From Zygaena filipendulae (lineage: Eukaryota > Arthropoda > Insecta > Lepidoptera > Zygaenidae): DNA of 64,000 nucleotides. Location: contig OU015651.1 in the NCBI GenBank assembly GCA_907165275.2, positions 6,904,501-6,968,500 of the forward strand, in the 5' to 3' direction. This document shows positions 46,901 through 55,330 of the stretch, piece after piece. A program made the position numbers and the translations under genes. The notes beneath the pieces were generated by a model. That model searched no databases, had not been told where the DNA came from, and saw nothing but the letters and a program-made list of their open reading frames with translations. Every line of letters starts with the position of its first letter. Position 1 is the first letter of the stretch.

Positions 46901-48512
46901 AGAATCGAGTTCCAGATCTGAAAATAATACTGACGCGATGAAAAACGATTTGACAGAAAGCTCTGATGCTCATCTAGAATCTAAATCACAAGACAAGTCT
47001 TCCCCACCTCCATTCCAAGAGCCAAAATCTGTTGCGGAAAAACAATTTTCACCAGACACAGTGACGATATCTATGAATCGAAATAGTAAAGAATTAACTA
47101 GTTCCACATCAGACATACGATCCCCGCAAAATGTTATTCCTAAAATTCTCAGCCCCACTGGCCACTCAAAACCGGATTCGTCTTCCACCCCAAGGTCTGA
47201 TCACGCCAAAACAGATATTAGGAACTTTCATTTCAGTCCAGTTTCCAAACCGGACAGTCAGATACAGAATAGTCCCGAAATTCAACAAGAATCTGTAAAA
47301 AGTGGCAATTCGTGGAGTTTAGGCCAATTTAAAACGACCGCCACGCATAAGTCTGATGTTAGTCCGCTAAATAGATTAGAAAGCCATAGCAAGTTGAAAC
47401 ACGCTAAAACTGTTGAACAATGCAGTCCTACCACTTCGGTGGAAAACAAACCTAGTCCTGAAAATATGAACGTCAAACAGGACATTAAAAACCCCAGTTG
47501 GAACTACGGAAATTACAGCCCTATGCCAAGACAGGACAGTCAGTTTTCGTCTCAAAGAAGTCCATATTCAGCTCAGCCTAGCCCCGCTCAACCTAGCCCG
47601 TACTCTACACAGCCGAGTCCATACTCCACTCAACCCAGTCCATACTCCTCACAACCGAGTCCGTATTCGGCACAGCCCAGTCCTGATACCAGCCAGATCG
47701 TCAAACAAGACCTCCAAAAATCTAGCTCTTGGAATACTGGAAACTTCAGTCCCATGCCGAAACAACATACGCCATTTTCGCCTCACCCATCCACACACAC
47801 TAGCCCAGATCCTGGGTTAGGCATGAAAGGGGACACCCTCAGGAATAACTCTAATAAGACACCGGGAAAATACAGCCCCTTGTCAAGACAGGATCGTTTG
47901 CACAGCAGTCCATATTCGCCGAGATCAAATGTGGAGCTCGCGTTCAGTAATAAAAAGAGCCCTGGAGTGGGTAACTTCAGTCCAATGATGCGTCCGGACT
48001 GTCATCTCACCAGCCCCGATGGGACGCAGGCCACGAGATCTGTTATGACCGGCAGGTCGCATGACATGTACGGCCGGCCAGTGACCAAAGCGCCGGAGAT
48101 AATTCAAAATACGCCAACGGATATAGCCGGCACCTGGGGAATGGACAGGTTCAACCAGATATCCAATCCGCCCACCTCCAGCATGGAGTCCCTGGGCTGG
48201 GGAGCGTCCGCGTTCAGCACCGAGCCGGTGGCGGCGCCGCGCGTGGACGTGCCCAACATCCTGACGACGCCGCCGCCGCAGACGTGGAGCGGTTTGCCCT
48301 CCTTCGATACCAGTGTTCGAAGACCTAATGACGATATCAGTGATTCGTGGACATTGGGACAGTTCCGTTTAGAACCACCGAACCAAGTGCATAACGCGTT
48401 TCTTGAGCCGAATGTTAGTTTCGACTCGTTAAGTGCTCACATAGGGCTGCCGTCGCAGATGCCGCAGGGCTACCTCGACGACGGCTTCACAGAGACATCC
48501 CGCGTGGACTGA
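32539..48512 (+). CDS. FBXL6: F-box/LRR protein 6 (FBXL6), 10 exons, 1352 residues
   Basis: The substrate-recognition subunit of an SCF (Skp1-Cul1-F-box) ubiquitin ligase, by family. Exons 32539-33342, 38863-39067, 40115-40289, 41071-41231, 41414-41580, 42285-42425, 43297-43461, 43876-44098, 44404-44560 and 46652-48512 join in phase with GT-AG introns and no internal stop. Residues about 366-418 are the F-box (IPEEVLVQIF, RVCKLWHNV, PELWKHVDL) and about 420-772 are leucine-rich repeats. Order and motifs follow human FBXL6 as I remember it: EALQQGCPKL against EALQKGCPQL, RLLDLRG, and LPRGMKRLY against LPRGLKRAY. Human FBXL6 has about 540 residues. Here an N-terminal extension of about 360 and a C-terminal tail of about 575 residues are added, both low-complexity. 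Some insect relatives may share them. The start ATG at 32539 was chosen because the frame is closed further upstream except for a GTG. The intron 8 donor (GTCCGT) is weak. Confidence 0.92.
33954..34440 (+). repeat. Dispersed repeat, GGCCAAGTGCGAGT type
   Basis: Begins AAAACTGGCCAAGTGCGAGT, includes GGACTCGTGCACATA and ends near GGTCCCATTTTACCCTTTGA. I recognise the opening as a very common invertebrate repeat, but I cannot assign a class. No coding frame. Confidence 0.55.
34452..34677 (+). mobile_element. Helitron-like element in FBXL6 intron 1
   Basis: Contains TGTGTCTGTCTGTTCGCGAT and ends TGTAACCGCAGGGGGCGGCTAGT, a worn hairpin and terminus. Upstream, 33705-33790 holds a diverged AACCGACTTC repeat piece, and 33954-34440 a dispersed repeat starting AAACTGGCCAAGTGCGAGTT. 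Confidence 0.6.
35028..35395 (+). pseudogene. mariner deletion derivative
   Basis: The transposase start MDKFTPEQHLQIVENNGSV (ATG 35134) is joined within a few dozen codons to the C-terminal part ACDLTPLDYFLWGYVKSLVY. The middle with the first two catalytic Asp residues is deleted. The left end AAAGGGTATTTTTTTAAAGT is TIR-like. It is a different mariner from the one at 29215-31057. It lies in FBXL6 intron 1. Confidence 0.8.
35480..35785 (-). mobile_element. Helitron-like element
   Basis: Left end ACTAGCTGTGCCCTGCGG, then (CAGA)n and AATGTACAGAATCGCGGATT. It is followed immediately by another copy starting at 35786. Confidence 0.75.
35786..36260 (-). mobile_element. Helitron-like element with the (GTCT)n repeat as its 5' part
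   Basis: The left half is the usual hairpin terminus (ACTAGCTGTGCCCCGCGGTT). At about 35945 it continues into the reversed form of the repeat at 3694-3985 and ends TTATAAGTATAGATAG. This copy shows that repeat uninterrupted, in contrast to 25138-28975. Confidence 0.7.
36453..37745 (-). repeat. AACCGACTTCC-family element, inserted copy with terminal palindrome
   Basis: Left end AACCGACTTCCAAAAAGGAG, a poly-T run, and two ~275-bp units (about 36540-36800 and 36810-37075). Then a body, and at the right a palindrome 37302-37744 with arms of about 175 bp. Its opposite end TTTTTGGAAGTCGGTT mirrors the left end, so the whole element has short terminal inverted repeats. No intact open frame. Confidence 0.78.
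37302..37744. repeat. Large palindrome, ~175-bp arms
   Basis: Left arm GAGAAATAAACAAAATTTTA through ATTGGTTTGTGCTACCACTG to GTCGGTGACAAGCC; the right arm is its inverse ending TAAAATTTTGTTTATTTCTC. About 85 bp separate the arms. Same organisation as 5040-5440. Confidence 0.88.
38065..38626. mobile_element. 4-bp-TSD MITE with nested hAT-type MITE
   Basis: Ends GGATACAGATAAGCAATA and TATTGCTTAACTGCGTCC pair as inverted repeats apart from a few changes near the tips. AACT flanks at 38061-38064 and 38627-38630. Without the nested 312-bp element and its 8-bp duplication the copy is 242 bp, close to the 234-bp copy at 20898. Confidence 0.88.
38093..38404. mobile_element. hAT-type MITE, TIR CAGTGGCGTAGCGT
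   Basis: Left CAGTGGCGTAGCGTAGG and right CCCACGCTACGCCACTG. The flanks GTGTTAAC (38085-38092) and GTATTAAC (38405-38412) are an 8-bp duplication with one difference. A GC-rich right half (CCGCCCGGTGCGAACCGCAC) is characteristic. The element is 312 bp with no coding frame. Confidence 0.87.
38863..39067 (+). CDS. FBXL6: FBXL6 exon 2 (residues 269-337)
   Basis: Acceptor AAATTAG and donor G|GTACGT. Proline-, serine- and lysine-rich linker (GQRKSKKKRAASPVASVS, then PKPRHPPPKSRKPTKSRSR). Ends in phase 1. Confidence 0.85.
39292..39484 (+). mobile_element. Helitron-like element in FBXL6 intron 2
   Basis: 5' edge CCTACTAATATTATAAATGT and 3' end GTTGAAACCGCGGGGCACAG then TTAGT. A second copy follows directly. 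Confidence 0.75.
39485..39672 (+). mobile_element. Helitron-like element, tandem neighbour
   Basis: Starts ATATAAATGCGAAAGTTAGT with (GTTT)n and ends GTGGGAACAGCTAGT. It shows the uninterrupted TTGTTACGCTTTCACGCC that is split in the copy at 19461-19880. Confidence 0.75.
39752..40082. mobile_element. MITE of the TTTTTAGTCCGTC family
   Basis: Edges ATAGGCTAGTTTCCT and AGGAAACTAGCCTAT are perfect inverse copies. The core (TTTAGTCCGTCAGTTAG, AATACGTGTCCAATATTTTT) is the family core. It sits in FBXL6 intron 2, ending 33 bp before exon 3. Confidence 0.8.
40115..40289 (+). CDS. FBXL6: FBXL6 exon 3 (residues 337-395), start of F-box
   Basis: Encodes the end of the linker and the first F-box helix: PWAHLIPEEVLVQIFEHVVS. 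By family, this surface binds Skp1. Acceptor TTCGCAG, donor AG|GTGAGT; phase 2. Confidence 0.92.
40740..40915 (+). mobile_element. Helitron-like fragment in FBXL6 intron 3
   Basis: Contains GTGACTTTGTGAAGTTGTAG, CTCTGGATCTCCTGAACCGA and ATCCCGAAATTTCCTCGGG, all shared with 55892-56085. The terminus is lacking. Confidence 0.55.
41071..41231 (+). CDS. FBXL6: FBXL6 exon 4 (residues 395-449), end of F-box
   Basis: LSRVCKLWHNVSCRPELWKH completes the F-box and matches the RVCRRWQ..PALWH block of human FBXL6. The first LRR begins near SKCQSLNI. Acceptor TTTTTCAG, donor G|GTAAGT. Confidence 0.93.
41414..41580 (+). CDS. FBXL6: FBXL6 exon 5 (residues 449-504), LRRs
   Basis: Two repeat units with the LRR pattern: YCPNLVELSVAGWSRLTPDQ and LSNLQRLDLSLT. 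Acceptor GTGTAG, donor GTAAAT; phase 0. Confidence 0.92.
42285..42425 (+). CDS. FBXL6: FBXL6 exon 6 (residues 505-551), LRR
   Basis: AEHCGERFTHLTLANNKFTA is an LRR unit. The exon is GC-rich relative to its introns. Acceptor GCCGGCAG, donor GTAAGG; phase 0 at both ends. Confidence 0.9.
42936..43225 (-). mobile_element. Helitron-like element in FBXL6 intron 6
   Basis: Left end AACTAGGTGTGCCCCGCGG with hairpin, ATGAAACAAAGCCTATATGT, (CAGA)n, and the 5' edge TTATAGTATAGA. It lies about 70 bp upstream of exon 7. Confidence 0.75.
43297..43461 (+). CDS. FBXL6: FBXL6 exon 7 (residues 552-606), LRRs
   Basis: HCGNLEVLDISGARATS and VPLEALQQGCPKLRVFRAAN; the second closely follows the human FBXL6 sequence LPVEALQKGCPQLQVLR. 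Phase 0 at both ends. Confidence 0.93.
43486..43823 (+). repeat. Two dispersed repeats in FBXL6 intron 7
   Basis: 43490-43640 holds a repeat with CATAGACATCTGCAACACCA and CCGTGGCGCGCCCGCTCCGC (related piece reversed at 11230-11330). 43650-43823 is a Helitron-like fragment with GTGACGTTGTAGGGGTAATC and ending GGGACAGCTAATA. Confidence 0.55.
43876..44098 (+). CDS. FBXL6: FBXL6 exon 8 (residues 607-681), LRRs
   Basis: WSQLEELSIAGEA, then LGDEALARLVRGAHRLRLLD and RITDSGLVRVPAWDLQHLFL, matching the human [20 protein letters not shown] block. Very GC-rich. The donor GGAG|GTCCGT departs from consensus, but the phase and the resulting HLFLGGCNV join are right. Confidence 0.88.
44159..44350 (+). mobile_element. 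Helitron-like fragment in FBXL6 intron 8
   Basis: ACTAATATTATAATGAGGAA at the 5' side and ATTACCGCGGGTGAAATGCT at the 3' side. The terminal CTAGT is lost. It occupies most of the 305-bp intron. Confidence 0.6.
44404..44560 (+). CDS. FBXL6: FBXL6 exon 9 (residues 681-733), LRRs
   Basis: QKWSHSLLELDLSWASATR parallels human TQKWCHTLRELDLSGQ. Acceptor CGTTAG, donor CG|GTGCGT; phase 2. Confidence 0.9.
44660..44865. mobile_element. 4-bp-TSD MITE, truncated copy in FBXL6 intron 9
   Basis: GATAAGCAATAACATGTTAA at left and AAAACGCGATTTACTTAAAA then TTTCTCCAGTG at right belong to the family at 20898. Both outer tips are missing. Confidence 0.7.
45164..45795. mobile_element. TIR element TAGGGTACTTGCATGAA, copy 2
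   Basis: Left TAGGGTACTTGCATGAAATT and right AAATTCATGCAAGTACCCTA. 632 bp, with the same internal order as 20533-21398 but without the nested MITE, giving the uninterrupted sequence CCTTAATTTCGC. It lies in FBXL6 intron 9. Confidence 0.85.
45810..46025 (-). repeat. tRNA-derived SINE, reverse orientation
   Basis: CTAAGCAGAGCTTGTGCTAT body, CCAGACTCAAAGTAAACACC, then GGAATCGAACC at 45966-45976, the complement of a B box. The tRNA-like head is at the right. A similar piece without the head is at about 45050-45120. Confidence 0.55.
46652..48512 (+). CDS. FBXL6: FBXL6 exon 10 (residues 733-1352), last LRR and long tail
   Basis: Opens with the last LRRs (TLNLCGSSVSLEPVKKVL, ESINLSSCRALPRGMKRLY), where the human protein nearly ends. 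It then adds about 575 residues rich in Ser, Pro, Gln and Asn. Within the tail, SPYSTQ/SPYSSQ/SPYSAQ units repeat at residues about 1037-1078. A motif S-W-x-x-G-x-F/Y recurs at residues 953, 1015, 1092 and 1298. The stop is TGA at 48510-48512. The reading frame is intact over 1.86 kb, which argues that the tail is under selection. Confidence 0.92.
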
Positions 48513-50257
48513 CGCAGCGGGGCGCCGCCGCCGTCGCGCCGCATTAGACACTTGTGTTGCGGTCACCGACTATTAGATAAGTCAGATCAACTTTGCCTTC
48601 AGAGAGGTACGGGATGATTAAATTACACATTGAACAATTATTTTGTAGAGATTGTAAATAAGATTATAAAAATATTATCTAGTTAGTGTTAAGAGTAATC
48701 AAGCTAGATATGTGGTAAGATTTGTTTTGCAATCTTAGACGATAGTTAAAACAAATGAGTTGTTATAGCATTATGTCAATTTTTTTTAAAGTTTTACTAA
48801 AATTTACTAATTTTCGTGAAATGTTCGTGAAAATCCGATAAAAATGTGCGCTATTTCTTATTATAATTATGTTATGTCGCAAGCGATTTGAATAATTCAT
48901 TTGTTTAGAAACGGCCAGCCTTGTGTATGATGCCATGGACAGCAAATGGGTTGTGGTAGCTACTAGCTCATCAGAGGTCCGTAATATTTGACTGAATTGT
49001 GGTCACTGTTCAAACCTAAACCACAGATAATATAATACTATACTCCTAAACTAACATCGACTATCGCGGTGCTTGCAAATGCAAAACTGTAAAGCGTTTA
49101 TAACCTGACGAGTACACAATTTGCCTGACTGACGACGCCGTTTGCAAACAAACGAATTATACAATTTGTCGATCACATATAAGATTAATTAAAAATTCGG
49201 TCTTACTCAGTACTTTCACAAAGTTATAATTATGATCTTTAATGGCAGTGATCAAATTTATGTCAATCAATCTTGGATCAGTAGGGTTAGCTGGAAAGAC
49301 CAAACCAAGATACAAAAAATACACTTTATTAACCCTATCACGAGCTGTATCTATGCTTATATTTTTTCAATTTATTACATGAGGTCACTTAAAAACAAAG
49401 TCCCGTTTTATGTAGAAAACAAAATTATTTTTTATTTGTATTTCAGAGAAAAAAATTGCGGTTGAGGTAACCTGGGTAACCTTACAAGTGCGCAATAAAT
49501 TCTAGTAAGGTTTCCCAAGGTAAAATAATATCAATGTTACTGTTTTTAGCCCAGTGTTGCCAGCACAGTGTAACCGTCGGATTTGCTAAAATTTGTTTTG
49601 ACTATAAAATATATCATACATGTTAAATCAGCGTACCCTGCTAATCTCTAAAGAGTAATAATGTCGTGCGCTTTTGTAAACATAAAAACGCACATAAATA
49701 GGTACTTACTTGTGTTTTCAAAGAAAAACGTATGCCTGCATATTAAATTTTTCTTGGTGACATTTTTCATAAGCATCTCTCTTATTTCCACTGAAAAGAG
49801 TCTGTGAGCTTTGAAACTTCGTCAATCCTCATACACCTGGATGTATTTTACGATTATAAGATCATAGTAAAAAGTAAAAAATATTTTTATTGTTTAATAC
49901 TATTTTTATCTATGAATTTTTTACTCGACTAGTAGGTATCGGCCAGCCTATGGCCATACGTGATACGGCGTTGCTCTGCTTACTACAATTCTATAAATAC
50001 GTATAATATATCATTTGTTTAATGAGCTTGTTTGCATAAATTTTTAATCAGTGAAAATATTTTGTTAAGTTTTTTCTAACGTGTAATGAAGGATCGGATT
50101 TTCAAGGATTTTTATTCGAACCATTTCACTGTAACATCTAAAATAATATATTCTTTGGATACATAAACTTATCCTTGACTTTAAAACAATATACGCGCAC
50201 TACATTGCGCGTTAGGGTCACCTATTACAATAAATTATAATCATTTTATTTTTGAGA

Positions 50258-50594
50258 TAACTGGCATGATTACAAGGTATAAAAATCAAAATTCTATTAA
50301 GTTCGTCAGTTAGATAGTAAAAAATAATAGACACGTATTTTTTGCTTTTTCGAATTATTGAAAAAATTACTTAGATGTGAAGTCGGTTAAAAACGCATGA
50401 AAGTTCGGGAGTGGGAGGTCGCGAGTCGCGACGTCATAACTAAGTAAAAATTGTACCTAGGCGTGAAGTCACACGGAATTTCAACTCAATGTATCGCCGT
50501 TATTTTTGATAATGTAAAAAAAAGGAAAAATACGTGTCCAAATTTTTTATTAATCTACAAGACGGACTAAACATTTAAAAGTCACGCCCATTAC
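50258..50594. mobile_element. MITE of the TTTTTAGTCCGTC family
   Basis: ATTAAGTTCGTCAGTTAG at left and AAGACGGACTAAACATTT at right. Outer edges GGCATGATTAC and GTCACGCCCATTA are only loosely paired. Internal AATACGTGTCCAAATTTTTT is shared with the other copies. Confidence 0.65.
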
Positions 50595-53500
50595 CTAACA
50601 GAATAGGACTTCAATTTAGTTCCGGAGTTGAGTTCTACTCAGTGTATTGCATTTTTGTATTGTAAGCATTCCTTTTATAAAAAAAATATCCCAGATTCAT
50701 CTCATAATAATAATAATAATTAGTAATACCTAGATTATGGGTGATATTTTCTATGTTAGTCGCTTTTCATGGGTATTGTAAACAAAATTTAAAAATTTAT
50801 ATTATTGTAAATGCTTGGTATTACCAAGTCTTAAACTAGGAGCCTGTTTTAATGTTTTTTATTTGCTCAAGCCAATAAGTGGAGTGAGATCTAACTTTTA
50901 TTGCAATTTATATCCAAACATATTTTCATTATTTGGTGACAAGCGGTGGAAATGATACAAAATTGTGTTTTGGCTATTAAAGTAGCTTTTAGTTTTTTCT
51001 ATGCTTTGGCAAAACTACGTAGGTAAGTAGAGTTAACTAGTAGGAAAATCTGCATAAACTTTTTAACTCTAATACAATAAGATTTGAAACTAATTTTCTA
51101 TGAAGCTGCTTAGGCATAACTATAATTGTTGAGATTACTTATCTTTTTTTAATGAATGTTTGTAGAATTCTGAATTTTCCATTTTTTTATTTTTGTGAGT
51201 ACATGTACATGTTTTTGTATTTTATTGCACTTGAACTTGATATTCAATGTATCGAAAAACTATATACGGAGTTGTTTAAACATTTCTTTTGCACCTGATA
51301 GTGAACTTGTACTTTCGTCTACACAATAAACGAGTATTTTTCGTCTATCGTAATTTCGACCTTAAACGCCTATGTGTAAGATCAAAATTTCGGTGGACGA
51401 AATATTCAATGTAACGTTAAATACTGACATTAGAGGTGGTGATACGAGTCCAGAATGATTGTGTAATCGAGAGACTAGTGAAAATAATACGGTACAAAGA
51501 GAAGTTTGAGCATCATGGATGATTAATATCGCTACGAAACTAAACCAGCACAACTCATCACATAAAGACTATGCAAAATTTGACAGAGTTGATGACACTT
51601 TGTTTACTTCAACAGTCGCCCGTTCTAACGCCTAGGCCACTATTCGCGATAACGTGAATATTCAGTTTTATAATTGTTTCTGGTGACAACCTGGAAAAAC
51701 TTGCCATACCTGCCAAAGTCGAGGGGAAAAGACCTCGACTCGAGGTCGAGGAGGTACGTTGGTCCGACCCAGATCCTCACCGCACGTCACTACTGAAATA
51801 TCCACGATGCAATCCATGCCGCCGGTGACAGATAACTTAATAAACATTCGGCGTCGCAACTCTTTCTTACATTATATTTTGTAAAACAGAGACATAAGAG
51901 GCACAAAAGAGATACCTTGATTATTATTTGCGTCATCGCGAAGAGTCCTACCCACCTAACCCACCTACGGCCGAATCAAGAGCTCGTTATTGGTTCGTTT
52001 AGCTTAAACACTATTCTGGACGAGATTTCGTCCTAGTCTTTGGCGGAGCCAAAATAACGACCTTTTTTCCTTTCTAGTCTGATTGATTAATTATCGAATC
52101 AGTACTAAGAACTCTGTCAGAAGATGACATAATTATGCGTTTTCTATTGGGCGCCGAATGCAATTACTGTAATTAAACCTTGCAGAAATTTACCATGATT
52201 ATTAGGGATTTGTCCAAATTAATATCTATAACATTGTCATTATTGCGTACGATACCCCTTCGGAATTATATATTGATATTATTATAAAATTGTTTTGATA
52301 TAATTTTTATCCAAACATGTATTTTTCAATCCAGACAAATGTATAAATAACAATAAAATTTATTATAATATTTTCGCGACTAATTAACATTAAACAATTG
52401 ATGTTAATATTAATGGTACGTTCTATAAGAAATGTTCGTTCTCTAGCTGCAATAGATTAAGGACAGCTTTTGATCAATGTTTTCTTTTATAAATTAAAAT
52501 AACTAGACTAGCGTAACCGCCCGGTGCGCTAAGGTTACATGTGGTCTGCCCCATACTGATTAATACTCGTCAATATTGCATACCTACCTAGTTGTTTGTC
52601 AGCGTCACCTGATTAATTTAATATAAATGTGCTATTGAACATCAACTTTTTTCCAATTAAATAAGCGTTGCTAGCCAAGTACAAAGTGCTTTGAATAATA
52701 TAATTACATACTATACATCATGTTGTCGAGATCCCAAATAATAATTAATTATTTCCTACATCTTACATTAGCCTTATGAATTGCCTAATGTTTAACTGAA
52801 GAGAATATTTTATAAATAGTTTTTAATAACTTATTATGAAATGGAAAATATTACCAACAATATAATTAATAGGTATAGATTGTAAAAATATATAATGATA
52901 AAATCGTGTACCATAGTAGTGTGTAAAAAGGTTGACTAATATTGTTTATTTGTAAGTTATGTTATTGTAGAGTTTTGTTTGTAATATTGTTACGATAATG
53001 CGTGGACTTCATACAAATGTGGCCCAATTTTTATAATCTAACCAATCAATTGTCGATGTGGTTGTACATTTAAATTTTGAATAGAATGTACCCTATTTAT
53101 TAAATATCTTTTGTTGAAACGCACATTTTATCCTCTTTTTGACCAATTATTTAAATTTTAAATTCAAATTACTTTGTTGTGTATATGTCTAGATGGAGGT
53201 TGTGAGTGGCACACAGAATCGAGCGTAACAAAAAATAAAGTTTTCATACTTGACATTTCGAAGACGGTTGTTTGTCGGGCAACTTATGCTGATCTAAACA
53301 TGTAAGCAATCAAAGTTCGGATGCTACGGACCCACCGACCACAGTGTACCGTTGGCAAATTAAAAACATTTATGATGATAAAAATATTATATTATTACAA
53401 CAAGCAACATAATACATCAATATAAATTGATTTTAACAGTCCTATATTAGTTTTCGTACCTTCATCAGGAAATTATCATTAGGGATCGTTAATTTGTAAC

Positions 53501-53774
53501 ATTTCATATCTTTATACATACAAAATTAGATGTTTAATTTGCAAGTCTACAGCAACAATTATTATGAACTAGCCGTCGTCTACAGCTCCGCTAGCATAGT
53601 TAAAAAAATGAGAAAGGTTCCATTCTCGCGCCACCATAGTACCTTACGCTATCCAATCTCCTTACTCCCACGGACTGAAGATGCAACAAAGTCTTTGTTT
53701 TATTTTAGACAATAAGCAAAACTGCAAACTATCCAATCATACAGTCTATACATGACGTATATTATTTAGACTTT

Positions 53775-54010
53775 ACAACAGCGCTGGCCCTAACCAAGCA
53801 CAGCTTATACTATATAATAGGTACCAGACATCTGATATAGACATAGTACTAATATTATGTATATTTTGTTGTAAATAGTAAATACATACTTATGATACAT
53901 CACCCAGACTCAAAGTAAACACAAAATATGTTCTTATGCGGAAATCGACCCTGCGACACCTGACGAAGCAGTTCGTTTCGTTAACCACTAGACCAACGGC
54001 ATCGCCACAT
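53775..54010 (-). repeat. SINE-like repeat, reverse orientation
   Basis: Shares CACCCAGACTCAAAGTAAAC and the AAATCGACCCTGCGACACCT tRNA-like region with 45810-46025. The B box complement is decayed here. Confidence 0.45.
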
Positions 54011-55147
54011 TTCAAACACTCGCAAATTCTATGACTTGGCAAAACCATAATTCAAACAGATTCTCATTGTAACGTAGTAAATAATATTTAGTATTATTAA
54101 CCAACCATACAGAATTCGACAAAACAAAATAGGTACGTTTTCTTTTCATAACAAGATTATTAATCAGATGTTTGGGACTATGAGACTAGTACTGGATTTC
54201 ATAAAACAGTCCCATGCAAGTGGAATAAGACTTATGAAGTTATATTATTAACAAGTGAGAATCGAACTCACGATCTTGTTTTTGTTGCGACACGCTGGTT
54301 GTGCTCCTTTTTGTTATTGCATATTAACGGTTGTCGTAACGAATAAAGTTTATTTAATTTCAGTTATCTTATTTCCGAAAGAAGCGTCTGTCCTATATTC
54401 AATGACAAGACGAGCGTCCGCGGCCAGGCGTTGTCATTGTAAAGTGCATGTAAAGAGCACATCTAAATCTTAGACGCAATAAGCACAGCTTATGGAGAAG
54501 ATTGTGTGGACATTTTTATTTGTCCATAATGATTTCTAAGCAACACCTAATTTACTAGTTTTAGCAATAAAATATTGAGTACCCATTGAGATATAGTAGT
54601 GTGAAGTGTGTAACGGGTACGTGGAACCTTTCTATTACCAATATCCTTACTCTGCCATAAGTTGGCGTGGCGGCAACACTTCGACCCTGTTTAGGCATTT
54701 TTTTCATAGATATACTTCGAGTTGCCGTAAGATTAAAGCTGCCCGAAAATGCGCAATTTTGAAAAACACGCTGGTATAGTTGGCAAATCAACAATTCAAA
54801 CGTGACGGTTAAACTAACTAAGAAGAAACATCATCATTACTATCACAATAAGTAATTGGAGTTCTTCTAAAAACCTATTAAAATTATGTAACACTTTAAA
54901 CAATTCTATATATATTAAGACGGTCTAGCGTGAACAACTACTATAAAATAGTTTAAAAAAAATGCTATATCTAACATGGAAATGTACCTATTTCATAGGT
55001 CTGTCATAGAAATACAAGGAATGAGCCCAGAAAATTGTAAACAATCTGAAATATTTTAATTTCGTTATTACGAAAGTTATATATTAGAAAATACCGAAGA
55101 ATCGGAAATTCCTTTTAAATTCAGTAGAGCATAAGGAGATTCACCGG

Positions 55148-55330
55148 CTAAATGCTGTCGTAGTCGTCGTAACTGTATGAGTCGCCCCCTGTGCCCGCCA
55201 GCAGATCTTGTTGCGGATTGGGCGCTTTCTCTCGGGACTTCTTGTGCTTGTGCTTCTTCTCCTTGCGCTCCGACTTGTCGGAATGGTCGCCTTTGTCCTT
55301 TGACTTCTTCTTTTTGTGCTTCTTCTCAAC
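55148..55330 (-). CDS. RABL6: RABL6 last exon
   Basis: Sixty residues and a TAG stop at 55148-55150. A lysine-rich block (EKKHKKKKSKDKG, ERKEKKHKHKKSREK) is followed by QQDLLAGTGGDSYSYDDYDS. Acceptor TTGTAG. In human RABL6 the same order of Lys-rich block and acidic tail ends the protein. Confidence 0.88.
   Translation of the reverse strand, partial: VEKKHKKKKSKDKGDHSDKSERKEKKHKHKKSREKAPNPQQDLLAGTGGDSYSYDDYDSI

Larger units (their letters stand above)
48513..55147. other. Intergenic region between the converging genes
   Basis: AT-rich. An AATAAA at 49494-49499 is one possible FBXL6 polyadenylation signal, giving a 3' UTR of about 1 kb. A - strand TTTATT complement at about 54516 is a candidate for RABL6. 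Contains the MITE at 50258-50594 and SINE-like sequence at 53775-54010. A GC-richer stretch at 51660-51860, open on the - strand and ending at a CAG|GTATGG donor-like site, has no recognised family. Confidence 0.45.
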
